From positions 1-64,000 of the forward strand of contig CAIRBF010000240.1 in the NCBI GenBank assembly GCA_903876715.1: DNA of 64,000 nt, given 5' to 3'. Under the pieces are notes generated by a model. The model searched no databases. It worked only from the letters and a program-made list of their open reading frames with translations, and was not told the DNA's origin. Shown here piece after piece: positions 62,494 to 64,000 of the stretch; the stretch's first letter is position 1; each line of letters opens with the position of its first letter. Source of the stretch: an uncultured beta proteobacterium (lineage in GTDB: Bacteria > Pseudomonadota > Gammaproteobacteria > Burkholderiales > Burkholderiaceae_C). The translations under genes were made by a program, and so were the position numbers.

Positions 62494-64000
62494 TCAGGTG
62501 CGCGTGAAGAAGAACTGCTGCGGCAGCGCCGGCCCGGGATTGGGCCAGGACCACGAGCTCGGATAGGACTTCGGCACGTTCTGCAGGTTGTTGCGCGCGA
62601 TGCCGAAGCTGTTGACCGCCAGACAGACGCCGATGGTCTCGAAGGCGTCGGCGGCCAGGTCGAAGACCTGCTTCATGATCTCGCCGCGCTTCTTGATGTC
62701 GGCCGTCGCCAGCGCCTGTTCGTACAGCTTCATGCGCCGCTTCTGGCTCTCGGGCGGCTCCTGTCCGTCCTTGCCGTTCGAGACGTACCACAGGGTCCAG
62801 GGGATCGCGTAGCGCGAGCCTTGCGGGTGCTGCGCCAGGTAGTCGCGGGCGTCAAGGATGGGGTCCAGCCCGCCCGGCCCCGGCCAGGTGGCGGCGTCAT
62901 GGTCATTGCTGTCGCCGCGCGTGTAGTAGAGCGCGCGCTCGATGGTGTTGACCTTGATGTCGACGCCGATGTCGGCCCAGTGCCGCTTGATCAGCTCCAG
63001 CGTGTCAACCGCATCAGGGTACAGGGTCGGGATCACGTCGATCGAGAAGAAGACCCGCTTGCCGTCCGGGCGCAGGCGGAATTTCTGCCCGTCACGCTTG
63101 TCGTAGCCGATCCGGTCGAGCAGGGCGTTGGCCTGCTTCGGGTCGAACTCGGTGAACTGCGTGGCCAGCTTCTCGTGGTGCCAGGGGTGCCCGGGCCGGG
63201 GGCCCGTCTGGTACGGCCGGGACTGCCCGAGGTAGACGATGTCGATGATCTCCTTGCGGTTGATGCCCAGCGACAGCGCCTGACGGAACTGCTTGTTGCC
63301 GAACATCTCGCGCATCTTCGGGTCCTTGTGCGTGAGGTTCAGGTAGATCTGCACCTGCTGCGCACCCGAGGCGATCAACTCGATCAGCCGGTAGCCGCCC
63401 TTCTGCATGTTCTGCGTCAAGGTCGGCTTGTTCTGCAGCGAGTCGATGTGGCGCTCTTGGATGTCGAGCTTGCCCGACAGCGCGTCGAGCATGAGCGACT
63501 CCACGTCCTGCGCGATGCTGAAGCTCAGGCGGTCGATGTAGGGCAACTGCTGACCGGTCTGGTCGACCTGCCAGAAGTAGGGGTTGCGCTCCATGACCAC
63601 GCGCGTGGCGCCGCCCGTGTAGGGCTCGGAGATGACCCAGGGGTCGAGCGTGGGCTTGGCGGCGTTGCCCCAGCGCGCCGGGATCTCGATGTCACCGCAG
63701 CGTGCGCGGAACAGCGCGGCCCAGTCGGACAAGTTCGCCGCCTTGGCCTGCTCGGTGGCCTTGGGGTTGTACTTCGGGTGGAACTGGCTGCAGTAGTGCT
63801 TCGGGAACAGCGTGGGGTGCTGCCCGAGCGGCGTGGCCAGCTGCTCCAGGAACAGGGCGTAGGACGAGGCGAAGGTGAACTTGACGGTGTCCTCGTCGAC
63901 CTTGGTGACCTGGCAGGGCTTGCCCCCGATCATCAGCTGCGAGGGCACCGACTTGTAGAGCTCGGGGTTCTTCGCGCAATCCTCGATGGCGAAGACGACG
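62494..64000 (-). CDS. ABC transporter substrate-binding protein (family 5, partial; runs off right edge)
   Basis: WVISEPYTGGATRVVMERNPYFWQVDQTGQQLPYIDRL, FRQALSLGINRKEI; frame stays open to window end. Confidence 0.93.
   Translation of the reverse strand, partial: VVFAIEDCAKNPELYKSVPSQLMIGGKPCQVTKVDEDTVKFTFASSYALFLEQLATPLGQHPTLFPKHYCSQFHPKYNPKATEQAKAANLSDWAALFRARCGDIEIPARWGNAAKPTLDPWVISEPYTGGATRVVMERNPYFWQVDQTGQQLPYIDRLSFSIAQDVESLMLDALSGKLDIQERHIDSLQNKPTLTQNMQKGGYRLIELIASGAQQVQIYLNLTHKDPKMREMFGNKQFRQALSLGINRKEIIDIVYLGQSRPYQTGPRPGHPWHHEKLATQFTEFDPKQANALLDRIGYDKRDGQKFRLRPDGKRVFFSIDVIPTLYPDAVDTLELIKRHWADIGVDIKVNTIERALYYTRGDSNDHDAATWPGPGGLDPILDARDYLAQHPQGSRYAIPWTLWYVSNGKDGQEPPESQKRRMKLYEQALATADIKKRGEIMKQVFDLAADAFETIGVCLAVNSFGIARNNLQNVPKSYPSSWSWPNPGPALPQQFFFTRT

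Overview
This GC-rich (~65-75% G+C) window looks like a chromosomal segment from a Burkholderiales-type betaproteobacterium. It encodes about 59 supportable CDSs and no visible rRNA, tRNA, CRISPR array, phage or intact transposase gene. It is dominated by transport/catabolism clusters: (i) a cobW (COG0523)/DUF2946/PCu(A)C metal cluster behind a Fur/Zur-like palindrome; (ii) a sugar ABC operon with SDRs, divergent from an IclR-SMP-30 fusion gene; (iii) a three-gene polysaccharide remnant (UDP-glucose dehydrogenase, GT4, asparagine synthase); (iv) a yejABEF-type peptide ABC operon; (v) a ~15 kb lower-GC block (26120-41247) bracketed by two 127-bp copies of the yejF 3' end, carrying a tightly packed 12-gene minus-strand operon with duplicated components (2 solute-binding proteins, 2 SIS, 2 PfkB, 2 PuuE-like deacetylases, BtpA-family protein, PotABC-type ABC) plus a divergent DeoR regulator/amidohydrolase pair; (vi) lactate-oxidase-like, enolase-superfamily and Bug solute-binding genes; (vii) a sugar-acid operon with three enolase-superfamily proteins, aldose epimerase, RraA-like protein and an oligopeptide-type ABC transporter. 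The best candidate for an undescribed system is the duplicated catabolic operon in (v). Other strong observations are the IclR-SMP-30 fusion with its candidate operator and a 34-bp repeat array that keeps an ORF open between two operon genes. All product calls come from reading translations, motifs and gene order; no database search was run.
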